Below are positions 1-5,903 of a stretch of 6,815 nt of DNA, piece after piece. This stretch comes from Gammaproteobacteria bacterium (GTDB taxonomy: Bacteria > Pseudomonadota > Gammaproteobacteria > Methylococcales > Methylomonadaceae), in assembly GCA_024511045.1 (NCBI GenBank), contig JANEMG010000133.1, positions 1 to 6,815 on the forward strand. The letters are read 5' to 3'. The number at the start of each line of letters is the position of its first letter. The stretch's first letter is position 1. The notes beneath the pieces were generated by a model. The model did no database searches, had not been told where the DNA came from, and worked only from the letters and a program-made list of their open reading frames with translations. Position numbers and translations under genes: made by a program.

Positions 1-88
1 TATAAATCCTGTTGCCGCTGTATTTGCGGTTACGGCTGTGTTCCGCAGACGTCATTGCCAGTCAGGTAACAACCGGCCATCCCTGCAG

Positions 89-1363
89 CTATTGCAATAT
101 CGTCAATCCACCCATATAGGGCCGCAGCACCTCGGGGATGACGACATGCCCTTCGCGGGTCTGATAATTCTCCAGCACTGCGATCAGGGTCCGCCCCGCC
201 GCCAGTCCCGAACCGTTCAGGGTATGCACCAGCTCCGGCTTGCCGGTCTCGGGATTGCGCCAGCGCGCCTGCAGCCTGCGCGCCTGGAAATCCGTGAAAT
301 TGCTGCAGGAGGAGATTTCCCGGTATTGTCCCTGGCCCGGCAGCCAGACTTCCAGATCGTAGGTCCTGGCCGACGAGAAACCGGTATCTCCCGCGCACAG
401 CAGGACTTTGCGATAGGGCAGCCCGAGCTTCTGCAAGATGCTTTCCGCATGGCCGGTCAGTTCCTCGTGGGCCTCCTGCGAATCCTCGTGCCTGACGATC
501 TGCACCAGCTCCACTTTCTCGAACTGGTGCTGGCGGATCATGCCCCGTACATCCCGGCCATAGGCGCCGGCCTCGCTGCGGAAGCAGGGCGTATGACAGA
601 CATATTTCAACGGCATCTGCTGCGCGTCGACGATGACATCCCTGACGATGTTGGTGACCGGCACCTCGGCGGTGGGGATCAGGTAGAAAGGCGGATCGTT
701 GTCCACCCGGAACAGGTCCTGCTCGAACTTGGGCAACTGCCCGGTACCTTGCAGGGACGCGGCATTGACCAGAAAGGGGACATAGCATTCCCGATAGCCG
801 TGCTCGACAATATGCGTATCGAGCATGAACTGGATCAGGGCGCGCTGCAGCCGGGCGATGTTGCCCTGCAGCACCACGAAGCGGGCGCTGGCGATTTTCG
901 CACCCAGCTCGAAATCCATGCCCGAGAGCTGCGTGCCCAGATCGACATGATCCCTGGCGGGGAAATCGAAGGGCGGCGGCTCCCCCCAGCGGCTGATCTC
1001 CAGGTTGGCCTGTTCGTCCTTGCCGTCCGGCACCGAGTCATCGAGAATGTTGGGCAGGCCCAGCTGGATCTGTTGTAGCCGGGATTGCTCATCGGCCAGG
1101 CGGGTTTCCGCGGCCTTCATCTGCTCGCCAAGATCCTGGACCGCATCCAGCAGCGGCTGTATATCCTCGCCTCGGGCCTTGGCTTGGCCAATGTCCCTGG
1201 AGCGGGTATTGCGCTCGTTCTGCAATTCCTGGGTTTCGATCTGCAGCTGCTTGCGCTGCTCCTCCAGCTCGCGATAGGCCTCGGCATCCAAGGAGAAATT
1301 GCGCCTGGCCAGCTGTGTCTTGACGTAATCCAGCTCGTTACGTAATAAACGCGGGTCTAACAT
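89..1363 (-). CDS. serS: Seryl-tRNA synthetase (class II aminoacyl-tRNA synthetase)
   Basis: Cytoplasmic enzyme that activates serine with ATP and charges tRNA-Ser; it also supplies Ser-tRNA for selenocysteine where that pathway exists. The 424-residue length is normal for bacterial SerRS. The N-terminus MLDPRLLRN is the family's usual start, which fixes the ATG at 1363. Residues about 1-105 form the charged, heptad-rich coiled-coil arm that grips the long variable arm of tRNA-Ser. The catalytic core follows: a TAE serine-binding motif at 231-233, class II motif 2 around FRSEAG at 261-266, and motif 3 at 384-401 (GSGLAAGRTLIAVLENYQ). The C-terminus EVLRPYMGGL is also canonical. All signature residues look intact. 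It follows the DUF190 gene on the same strand, but an intrinsic terminator lies between them, so it probably has its own promoter. No strong Shine-Dalgarno is close to the ATG; AGGT lies 12 nt upstream. Confidence 0.98.
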   Translation of the reverse strand: MLDPRLLRNELDYVKTQLARRNFSLDAEAYRELEEQRKQLQIETQELQNERNTRSRDIGQAKARGEDIQPLLDAVQDLGEQMKAAETRLADEQSRLQQIQLGLPNILDDSVPDGKDEQANLEISRWGEPPPFDFPARDHVDLGTQLSGMDFELGAKIASARFVVLQGNIARLQRALIQFMLDTHIVEHGYRECYVPFLVNAASLQGTGQLPKFEQDLFRVDNDPPFYLIPTAEVPVTNIVRDVIVDAQQMPLKYVCHTPCFRSEAGAYGRDVRGMIRQHQFEKVELVQIVRHEDSQEAHEELTGHAESILQKLGLPYRKVLLCAGDTGFSSARTYDLEVWLPGQGQYREISSCSNFTDFQARRLQARWRNPETGKPELVHTLNGSGLAAGRTLIAVLENYQTREGHVVIPEVLRPYMGGLTILQ

Positions 1364-1381
1364 GTCCGGTTGTTTACCTGA

Positions 1382-1387
1382 ATAATA
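1382..1387 (-). promoter_or_regulatory. Possible -10 box for serS
   Basis: On the minus strand TATTAT (five of six matches to TATAAT) lies between the terminator T-run and the serS ATG. No convincing -35 hexamer is present at 16-18 bp, and the implied leader is only about 12 nt. I call it because the terminator upstream would otherwise leave serS without transcription. The assignment is tentative. Confidence 0.3.
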
Positions 1388-1397
1388 ACAATTTTGG

Positions 1398-1428
1398 AAA
1401 AAAACGCCGCCATCATGACTGTGGCGCG
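1398..1428 (-). terminator. Intrinsic terminator of the fluC-DUF190 unit
   Basis: Read on the minus strand, CGCGCCA pairs with TGGCGGCG (7 bp with one bulged G) around a 9-nt loop, followed directly by seven T. The loop contains the TGA stop of the DUF190 gene, so the left arm is coding sequence for its last residues. This is a classic Rho-independent shape and separates DUF190 from serS. Confidence 0.7.
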
Positions 1429-1730
1429 ATGTGGGCTGTGGCCTGCCAACTGACGATATGCTTGAGATCCAGCCTGCTCTTCAGGGTCTCGATGGCGTGC
1501 AGCACCTTGGCCGGCTGATCGTAGAACTCGATGATCAGCGGCAGCTCCAGCGACAGATTGAGCAATGTCGAGGTGTGAATTTCTTTCGATGCGCCATAAC
1601 CAACGATGCCGCGAATCACCGTGACACCGATGATATGCTCTTCATCACGAAGGATATCCAGAACCTGATTCAGATGATCATGCCCTTCCAGGGTATGCAC
1701 CCGGGCAATGGTGATTTCTCGTGAACTCAT
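1413..1730 (-). CDS. DUF190 family protein (PII-like fold)
   Basis: A 105-residue soluble protein of the DUF190 family (PF02641), whose members have a GlnB/PII-like ferredoxin fold. The biochemical role is not established to my knowledge. The diagnostic centre is visible: TVIRGIVGYGASKEIHTSTL at about residues 37-56, then a hydrophobic strand LELPLIIEF, matching the family's G-x-x-GYG-x-x-x-x-IHT pattern. An in-frame ATG lies 45 nt further upstream, but that extension would lie inside fluC. The chosen ATG at 1730 starts at the family's normal position, overlaps the fluC stop as ATGA, and has GGA 8 nt upstream. The overlap suggests translational coupling, and DUF190 genes are known neighbours of crcB/fluC. 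A sensory or regulatory role for the channel is plausible but is inference. The gene ends inside an intrinsic terminator. Confidence 0.88.
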   Translation of the reverse strand: MSSREITIARVHTLEGHDHLNQVLDILRDEEHIIGVTVIRGIVGYGASKEIHTSTLLNLSLELPLIIEFYDQPAKVLHAIETLKSRLDLKHIVSWQATAHIAPQS

Positions 1731-2434
1731 AGTTGTTTTCCAGTAAGCAGTCCGCCCCATGCCGCAAACAGGCAAACGACGACATTGCCGATGAACACAC
1801 CCAGCAGCAGATTCAGATCGGCATCGAACGTATAGCCCTCTTCCAGCAGATACAGGATCAGGTACAGGCTGGACAAGGTCGTGAAGATGCCAATCAAAAC
1901 AATCATGATGGCGAATTTATGCTCCATGGTCATGGTCACCTTGTGCAGCAGCACGGCGGCGATGACACCGATCAGAAATGCCATGAAGACATTGACCATG
2001 ACCAGGGCGTACGGGAAAACCCAGCCCAGCCAGCGGATCACGCCTCCGGAATACAGAAACAGCGTCCTGCCGGTGAGCAGGCCCATCCAGACCGCCAGCA
2101 GGCAGGCTGCGATACTGATGCCGATGTTCAGACCGGCCTTCAACAGATTACCCTGTTCCAGCAGATACAGTGTTTCCAGGGAAAAGGTGGAAAAGGTCGT
2201 GAACGATCCCATGAATCCCACCAATATCGCCGCACGGTATTCCATGGCGATGGCGACGCGCTGCAGCACCAGCGCCTCGGTCAGCAATCCGATCAGGAAC
2301 GAGCCGATGACATTGACCGCCAGGGTGCCATAAGGAAAACCGCGCCCGAGCCAGTGATAGACGCCGCTGGCAACGAAGAAGCGCAGTATGGCGCCGAAGG
2401 CGCCACCCACCGCGATGACCATGACCTGGCTCAT
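1727..2434 (-). CDS. fluC: Tandem-fused FluC/CrcB fluoride channel, second half lacking TM1
   Basis: Inner-membrane protein of the FluC (CrcB) family, which lets fluoride leave the cell. Normal FluC is about 125 residues with four helices and works as an antiparallel dimer. This chain has 235 residues and holds two copies. Copy 1 (residues 1-125) is complete: GGAFGAILR in TM1 (R18), VN at 40-41 in TM2 and GSFTTFSTFS at 76-85 in TM3. Copy 2 (126-235) aligns from the equivalent of residue 19 onward: WLGWVFPY at 135-142 against WLGRGFPY at 28-35, MVN at 146-148, GIFTTLSSLY at 182-191, and LLTGKQL at 229-235 against LLTGRTL at 119-125. It therefore lacks TM1 and the conserved Arg, and both pore phenylalanines are Leu (187, 190). 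Seven helices are expected, which inverts copy 2. The start at 2434 is chosen because MSQVMVIAVGG is a typical FluC N-terminus; no clear Shine-Dalgarno is visible. A longer frame from 2557 adds 41 basic residues without family resemblance. The symbol follows the family. Confidence 0.9.
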   Translation of the reverse strand: MSQVMVIAVGGAFGAILRFFVASGVYHWLGRGFPYGTLAVNVIGSFLIGLLTEALVLQRVAIAMEYRAAILVGFMGSFTTFSTFSLETLYLLEQGNLLKAGLNIGISIAACLLAVWMGLLTGRTLFLYSGGVIRWLGWVFPYALVMVNVFMAFLIGVIAAVLLHKVTMTMEHKFAIMIVLIGIFTTLSSLYLILYLLEEGYTFDADLNLLLGVFIGNVVVCLFAAWGGLLTGKQL

Positions 2435-2606
2435 TGGGCGCGCGATGCCTGTTCGGCCGGTGTATTCAAGAACAGCACAGGAACGCCGGCATGCGGACGC
2501 TTTTCCGATCCCTGCGGGTTGCCGGCGCAACGGTATCTGCGCTGCACACGGGCGCATCTCCCCCCTGTGACCGACAGCAACCTGTCATCCATCGCCTCCC
2601 CTTGTA
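2435..2606 (-). other. Leader region of fluC with small hairpins
   Basis: Non-coding stretch upstream of fluC, between it and orn. On the minus strand it holds two short perfect hairpins: GACAG-GTTG-CTGTC (2573-2586) and GTTGC-GCCG-GCAAC (2518-2531). No convincing -35/-10 pair was seen, so fluC may be read through from orn or from a promoter I cannot recognise. No complete fluoride riboswitch was found. Confidence 0.4.
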
Positions 2607-2622
2607 AAGCCGGTACCGGCTT
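2607..2622 (-). terminator. Palindrome after orn, possible weak terminator
   Basis: AAGCCGGTACCGGCTT is a perfect 16-bp palindrome starting 3 bp past the orn stop codon. As RNA it gives a 6-bp stem with a GUAC loop, but only TTTAC follows on the minus strand instead of a T-run. It may terminate weakly or protect the orn 3' end while allowing read-through into fluC. Confidence 0.4.
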
Positions 2623-2625
2623 CTC

Positions 2626-3171
2626 TCAACATTTGATGAAATGCTGGCGATAATACTTCAGTTCGTCGATGGATTCAATGATATCGTCCAGCGCCTGATG
2701 CGTAGACTCCTTGTCGAAGCCCTTGTAGACATCCAGCGCCCAGCGCGCCGCCAGTTCCTTCAGCGTCGAAACATCCAGGTTGCGATAATGGAAATAGTTT
2801 TCCAGTCTGGGCATGGCCCGATACAGAAAACGCCGGTCCTGGCAGATGCTGTTGCCGCACATCGGCGACTGGTTTTCCGGAACCCATTGCTGCAGGAATT
2901 CAAGGGTCAAACGCTCCGCCTCCGCCTCGCCGATGGCGCTGGCCCTGACCCGCTCGATCAGTCCGGACTGGCCGTGATGCTTCTGGTTCCAGTCATCCAT
3001 CGCCTCCAGCAGCGCATCCGGCTGCTGCACGGCGAGCACCGGCCCCTTGGCCAGCAGTTTCAGGTCCTTGTCGGTGATCACGGTGGCAATCTCGATGATG
3101 ACATCCCTATCGGGATCCAGACCGGTCATTTCCAGATCGATCCAGATGAGATTTTGCGCATCCTGGGGCAT
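2626..3171 (-). CDS. orn: Oligoribonuclease (DEDDh 3'-5' exoribonuclease)
   Basis: Cytoplasmic exonuclease that degrades 2-5 nt RNAs (nanoRNA), including pGpG from cyclic-di-GMP turnover, to mononucleotides. It finishes mRNA decay. The protein has 181 residues, the same as E. coli Orn. The DEDDh catalytic set is visible: D12 and E14 in WIDLEMTG, D112 in CGNSICQDRRFL, H158 and D162/D163 in THQALDDI. The C-terminus (LKYYRQHFIK) is family-typical. The start ATG at 3171 has AGGA 7 nt upstream and an extended -10 promoter behind it. It is divergent from the M48 protease gene; in E. coli orn and rsgA are divergent neighbours, and here the protease gene lies between them. Nothing looks damaged. Confidence 0.98.
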   Translation of the reverse strand: MPQDAQNLIWIDLEMTGLDPDRDVIIEIATVITDKDLKLLAKGPVLAVQQPDALLEAMDDWNQKHHGQSGLIERVRASAIGEAEAERLTLEFLQQWVPENQSPMCGNSICQDRRFLYRAMPRLENYFHYRNLDVSTLKELAARWALDVYKGFDKESTHQALDDIIESIDELKYYRQHFIKC

Positions 3172-3178
3172 GTGGTTT

Positions 3179-3182
3179 TCCT
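3179..3182 (-). promoter_or_regulatory. Ribosome binding site of orn
   Basis: AGGA on the minus strand, 7 nt before the orn ATG. It is one of only two clear Shine-Dalgarno sites in the window (the other precedes hinT) and supports the chosen start. Confidence 0.7.
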
Positions 3183-3211
3183 GTGACTTTGCAGTATTGA
3201 ACTTGCAGTAA

Positions 3212-3220
3212 ATTGTAGCA
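3212..3220 (-). promoter_or_regulatory. Extended -10 promoter of orn
   Basis: On the minus strand TGCTACAAT gives a TGn extension plus TACAAT (five of six to TATAAT), about 40 bp upstream of the orn ATG. No good -35 is present, as is usual for extended -10 promoters. The predicted transcript begins near 3205 with a leader of about 34 nt. Confidence 0.55.
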
Positions 3221-3268
3221 TTGGCTACCCTGTACGCCTAATCTGACAATTACCGGTATCCGTTGGCA

Positions 3269-4519
3269 ATGAATCTATTCACCATTATTTTTCTACTGGC
3301 TCTGGGCATCTCCACAGCACTGCAGTTCTGGCTGAGCAAACGCCAGGTCAGTCATGTCCTGCAGCATCGCGACCAGGTGCCCGATGCCTTCCGGGACAGA
3401 GTGACGCTGGACAAGCATCAGAAAGCGGCTGACTACACCGTCGACAAAATCCGCCTGGGCAATATCGATGCCGTCATTGGCCTGGTCTTCCTGCTGCTGC
3501 TGACCCTGGGAGGCGGCATCCAGCTGGCCATCGATTTCTGCAATACACTGGACTGGCCGCCCCTGATGACCGGCGTCGCCGTCATCGCCCTGGTCTTTCT
3601 GGTGATCCATGTCCTGGAACTGCCCATCAGCATCTACCAGACTTTCGTCCTGGAGGAACGCTATGGCTTCAACCGCAACACCCCGCTGCAGTTCTTCAAG
3701 GACCAGCTCCTGCAGCTGGCCCTGATGGCGATCATCGGACTGCCGCTGCTGGCCCTGATCCTGTGGATCATGGACAGCATCGGTTCCTACTGGTGGCTCT
3801 GGACCTGGGCCATACTGATGGGCTTTTCCCTGCTGATGAGCTGGCTGTTCCCTACGCTGATCGCACCGCTGTTCAACAAATTCACGCCGTTGCAGGACGG
3901 CGAACTGAAGAACCGCATTCAGCAATTGCTGGCCCGTTGCGGTTTCAGCAGCAAGGGCATCTTCATCATGGACGGATCGCGCCGCTCCGGCCATGGCAAC
4001 GCCTATTTCACCGGCCTGGGCAGCAACAAGCGCATCGTGTTCTTCGACACGCTGGTGGAATCCCTGGAGGCGGAAGAGCTGGAAGCGGTGCTGGCCCATG
4101 AACTGGGACATTTCAAGCGCAAACATGTCCTGAAAATGATGGCCGCCACCGCCGTGATGAGCCTGATCAGCCTGGCGATCCTGGGCTGGTTGATCGAAGA
4201 GCCCTGGTTCTACCAGGGCCTTGGCGTGGCCGAACCCTCCAATGCCGCGGCTCTGCTGCTGTTCATGCTGGTCTCGCCGGCATTCACGTTTTTCATGCAG
4301 CCTGTCAGCGCCTATTTCCAGCGCAAGTTCGAGTTCGAGGCGGACGATTTTGCCGCACTCTACGCCAGGGCGGACAAACTGATTTCCGGCCTGGTGAAAC
4401 TGTACCAGGAAAATGCCGCGACCCTGACCCCGGATCCGCTGTATTCCGCATTTCACTACAGCCATCCACCGGCGGCAATCCGCATTGCGCATCTGCAGGA
4501 AAAAAACACCTCTTCCTGA
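3269..4519 (+). CDS. M48 family (Ste24-type) integral membrane zinc metalloprotease
   Basis: Inner-membrane zinc endopeptidase of family M48, closest in layout to Ste24/CAAX protease 1 with an N-terminal M48 membrane domain. Bacterial members are thought to handle membrane protein quality control; the substrate here is unknown. The protein has 416 residues and about seven hydrophobic helices: near 4-20, 64-86, 100-118, 146-168, 173-195, 290-308 and 322-343. The zinc site is complete: HELGH at 277-281 and the third ligand E357 in FEFEADDFA. The conserved RRSGHGNAYFTGL segment (238-250) and KRIVFFDTL precede it. ATG 3269 is preferred over an in-frame TTG at 3263; neither has a good Shine-Dalgarno. 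A weak promoter candidate is TTGTAG 3213-3218 with CCTAAT 3237-3242. rsgA follows 90 bp downstream on the same strand, so the two probably share a transcript. It is not typical HtpX, which is shorter. Confidence 0.93.
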   Translation: MNLFTIIFLLALGISTALQFWLSKRQVSHVLQHRDQVPDAFRDRVTLDKHQKAADYTVDKIRLGNIDAVIGLVFLLLLTLGGGIQLAIDFCNTLDWPPLMTGVAVIALVFLVIHVLELPISIYQTFVLEERYGFNRNTPLQFFKDQLLQLALMAIIGLPLLALILWIMDSIGSYWWLWTWAILMGFSLLMSWLFPTLIAPLFNKFTPLQDGELKNRIQQLLARCGFSSKGIFIMDGSRRSGHGNAYFTGLGSNKRIVFFDTLVESLEAEELEAVLAHELGHFKRKHVLKMMAATAVMSLISLAILGWLIEEPWFYQGLGVAEPSNAAALLLFMLVSPAFTFFMQPVSAYFQRKFEFEADDFAALYARADKLISGLVKLYQENAATLTPDPLYSAFHYSHPPAAIRIAHLQEKNTSS

Positions 4520-4565
4520 CCTTGCAGCGATGTTTGCGCCGGCCCCTTCCTCAGCGTCTGACCCG

Positions 4566-4592
4566 CCTGTTTGCCCCGCCAGGGAAAACAGG
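4566..4592 (+). other. Hairpin in the rsgA leader
   Basis: CCTGTTT and AAACAGG form a perfect 7-bp stem, with an inner CCC/GGG pairing, ending 17 nt before the rsgA ATG. No T-run follows, so a terminator is unlikely. A possible TTG start (4571) lies inside the stem. It could affect translation start or M48-rsgA mRNA processing. Confidence 0.4.
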
Positions 4593-4609
4593 CATGGTAC
4601 AAGCCACTA

Positions 4610-5503
4610 ATGACTGAATTGCTGGAAGGTCTGGTGATTGCCCATCTGGGCAAAGCACTGGCCGTGGAAGCCGGTGGCAGGATCATCACCTGCCACACCC
4701 GGCGCCGGCTGGAAACAGCCGCCGTCGGCGACCGGGTGCTGTGGGAAAAGCTCTCCGAAGACCAGGGCCGCGTGGTGGAAATCCTGCCCCGACGATCGGT
4801 GCTGATGCGTCCCACTCGAAATGGCGGGGAGCGCCCCGTGGCCGCCAATATCGACAGGATATTCGTCGTGTTCGCCGTGGAACCACCCTGCGATTTCCTG
4901 TTGATCGACCAGTATCTGGCAGTCTGTGAAAACAAAAACATCGATGCCCTGCTGGTATTCAACAAAATCGATCTGTTCGAGCCGGAACACCACCGGGAAA
5001 CTGCCGGCGAACTGGAAACCTATCAGGCTCTGGGCTACCCGCTCCTGCGCGTCAGCGCCACGGCTGGCATCGGCATGACCGAACTGCAACAAAACCTGAG
5101 AAATCACACCAGCATGCTGGCAGGGCAGTCCGGCGTCGGCAAATCCTCGCTGACCAACGCCCTGATTCCCGGTCAGCAATTGAAAACCAATAGCGTCTCG
5201 GCGACCACCCGACATGGGCGGCATACCACGACGGCGGCAACACTCTACCATCTGCCCTGCGGCGGGGATCTGATCGACAGCCCCGGCGTCGCGGTATTCG
5301 GCCTTGCCGGACTCACCGAGCGACAACTGGGCCATGGCTATCGGGAGTTCCAGCCACTGATCGAACAATGCCGCTTCAACGACTGCCGGCATGTCCAGGA
5401 CAAAGGCTGCGCGGTACGGGCGGCCGTTGAAGCCGGCCGGATTTCAAAGCATCGCTACCGTCGCTTTCTCAAGCTGCGGGAAAAAATGGACTTGTCCGGT
5501 TGA
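4610..5503 (+). CDS. rsgA: Ribosome small subunit GTPase RsgA (circularly permuted GTPase)
   Basis: Cytoplasmic GTPase that binds the immature 30S subunit late in assembly and checks the decoding centre. It has 297 residues from the chosen ATG. An N-terminal OB-fold (about 1-75) is followed by the GTPase domain in permuted order: G4 NKID at 118-121, G5 VSATAGIG near 145-152, G1 P-loop GQSGVGKSS at 172-180, and G3 DSPG at 223-226. The C-terminal zinc knuckle is intact: C254, C259, H261, C267 (CX4CXHX5C), followed by a basic helix. The ATG at 4610 gives MTELLEGLVIAHLGK, a normal OB-fold start. A TTG at 4571 would add 13 residues but sits in a hairpin. No Shine-Dalgarno is visible for either, so coupling to the upstream protease gene or weak initiation is possible. 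The stop is 6 bp from the convergent hinT stop. Confidence 0.97.
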   Translation: MTELLEGLVIAHLGKALAVEAGGRIITCHTRRRLETAAVGDRVLWEKLSEDQGRVVEILPRRSVLMRPTRNGGERPVAANIDRIFVVFAVEPPCDFLLIDQYLAVCENKNIDALLVFNKIDLFEPEHHRETAGELETYQALGYPLLRVSATAGIGMTELQQNLRNHTSMLAGQSGVGKSSLTNALIPGQQLKTNSVSATTRHGRHTTTAATLYHLPCGGDLIDSPGVAVFGLAGLTERQLGHGYREFQPLIEQCRFNDCRHVQDKGCAVRAAVEAGRISKHRYRRFLKLREKMDLSG

Positions 5504-5509
5504 GTCAAA

Positions 5510-5848
5510 TCAGCCCGGCGGCCAGGTCAATTGCCGGCCGCCCAGCAGATGCACGTGCAGATGGAAAACCTCCTGTCCGCCATGGGCATTGCAGTTGATG
5601 ACCGTGCGGTAGCCATCCTCGGCCAGACCCTGCTGTTTCGCCAGCTCTGCCGCAGTGAGCAGCAACCTGCCGGCCATTTGCACATCGTCCAGATCATTCA
5701 GGGTCGGCACATGGGTTTTGGGAATGATCAGGATATGCACCGGCGCCCGGGGGTTGATGTCCCGGAAGGCGAGGATTTCCTGGTCTTCATGGACGATATC
5801 CGGCTGTATGTCGCCAGCCGCCATTTTACAGAATAGACAGTCTGTCAT
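5510..5848 (-). CDS. hinT: HIT family protein HinT (purine nucleoside phosphoramidase)
   Basis: Small cytoplasmic dimeric hydrolase of the histidine triad superfamily. HinT members cleave AMP-lysine and other nucleoside phosphoramidates, including adenylated intermediates from aminoacyl-tRNA synthetases. It has 112 residues. The triad HLHVHLLGG lies at 96-104 (H96, H98, H100), preceded by the conserved N-x-x-x-GGQEV segment at 87-94 and the PRAPVHILIIPKTH strand at 33-46. A CLFC pair near the N-terminus (C4, C7) is common in this branch. The start ATG at 5848 has GAGG 8 nt upstream (5857-5860), and a TATACT box lies further up. It is tail to tail with rsgA. Only a 7-bp GC hairpin without a T-run (5517-5542, inside the hinT 3' end) could mark termination. 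Its upstream region is the repeat-rich block described separately. Confidence 0.97.
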   Translation of the reverse strand: MTDCLFCKMAAGDIQPDIVHEDQEILAFRDINPRAPVHILIIPKTHVPTLNDLDDVQMAGRLLLTAAELAKQQGLAEDGYRTVINCNAHGGQEVFHLHVHLLGGRQLTWPPG

Positions 5849-5856
5849 TTTGCTAA

Positions 5857-5860
5857 CCTC
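5857..5860 (-). promoter_or_regulatory. Ribosome binding site of hinT
   Basis: GAGG on the minus strand, 8 nt before the ATG at 5848. It fixes the hinT start. It lies inside the 14-base sequence that recurs, split, at the recR 3' end. Confidence 0.7.
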
Positions 5861-5873
5861 AAAGGTAACTATT

Positions 5874-5903
5874 CACCCATAGTATAACCAGCCCCTATGG
5901 GTG
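5874..5903. repeat. 9-bp inverted repeat over the hinT promoter
   Basis: CACCCATAG (5874-5882) and CTATGGGTG (5895-5903) are perfect inverted copies separated by 12 bp that include the hinT -10 box. The right arm is also part of the larger palindrome starting at 5891, so the two hairpins cannot form together. The layout could be an operator or simply a nested part of the repeat. Confidence 0.6.
5881..5886 (-). promoter_or_regulatory. -10 box of hinT promoter
   Basis: TATACT on the minus strand (five of six to TATAAT), giving a leader of about 26 nt before the hinT ATG. A -35 at 16-18 bp is poor (ACAGAC or neighbours), so this promoter may be weak or activator-dependent. It sits between two inverted copies of ACCCATAG. 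Confidence 0.45.

Noticed and set aside
1..55. Possible partial gene start on the minus strand downstream of serS (ATG at 55, open to the edge)
   Set aside because: Only 18 codons are visible, there is no ribosome binding site, and the residues do not resemble cysG or another expected neighbour.
78..88. CTGCAGGGATG after serS (minus strand) shared with the repeat at 5947-5957
   Set aside because: The 11-base identity ends abruptly on both sides, and several chance 11-base matches are expected in a window this size.
38..1078. Long open frame on the plus strand opposite serS
   Set aside because: It mirrors serS codons on the other strand, its translation has no recognisable domain, and serS is certain.
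2435..2557. N-terminal extension of FluC starting at ATG 2557
   Set aside because: The 41 extra residues are basic and unlike FluC, and the GGAG before that ATG has no spacing. The internal ATG at 2434 fits the family start.
2435..2610. Fluoride (crcB) riboswitch upstream of fluC
   Set aside because: On the minus strand GGCGATGG (near 2590-2597) and GGAGATG (near 2555-2561) resemble the 5' strand of the motif, but the closing CGCC/CTCC strand, the AACCGC segment and the CTGATG...CTAC core do not follow.
1733..2653. 306-residue open frame on the plus strand opposite fluC and the DUF190 gene
   Set aside because: Low-complexity Gln/Asp/His-rich translation as expected from the complement of hydrophobic membrane codons; antisense shadow.
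3293..4492. 399-residue open frame on the minus strand opposite the M48 protease
   Set aside because: Gln/His/Asp-rich shadow of a membrane protein gene, with no start signals or family features.
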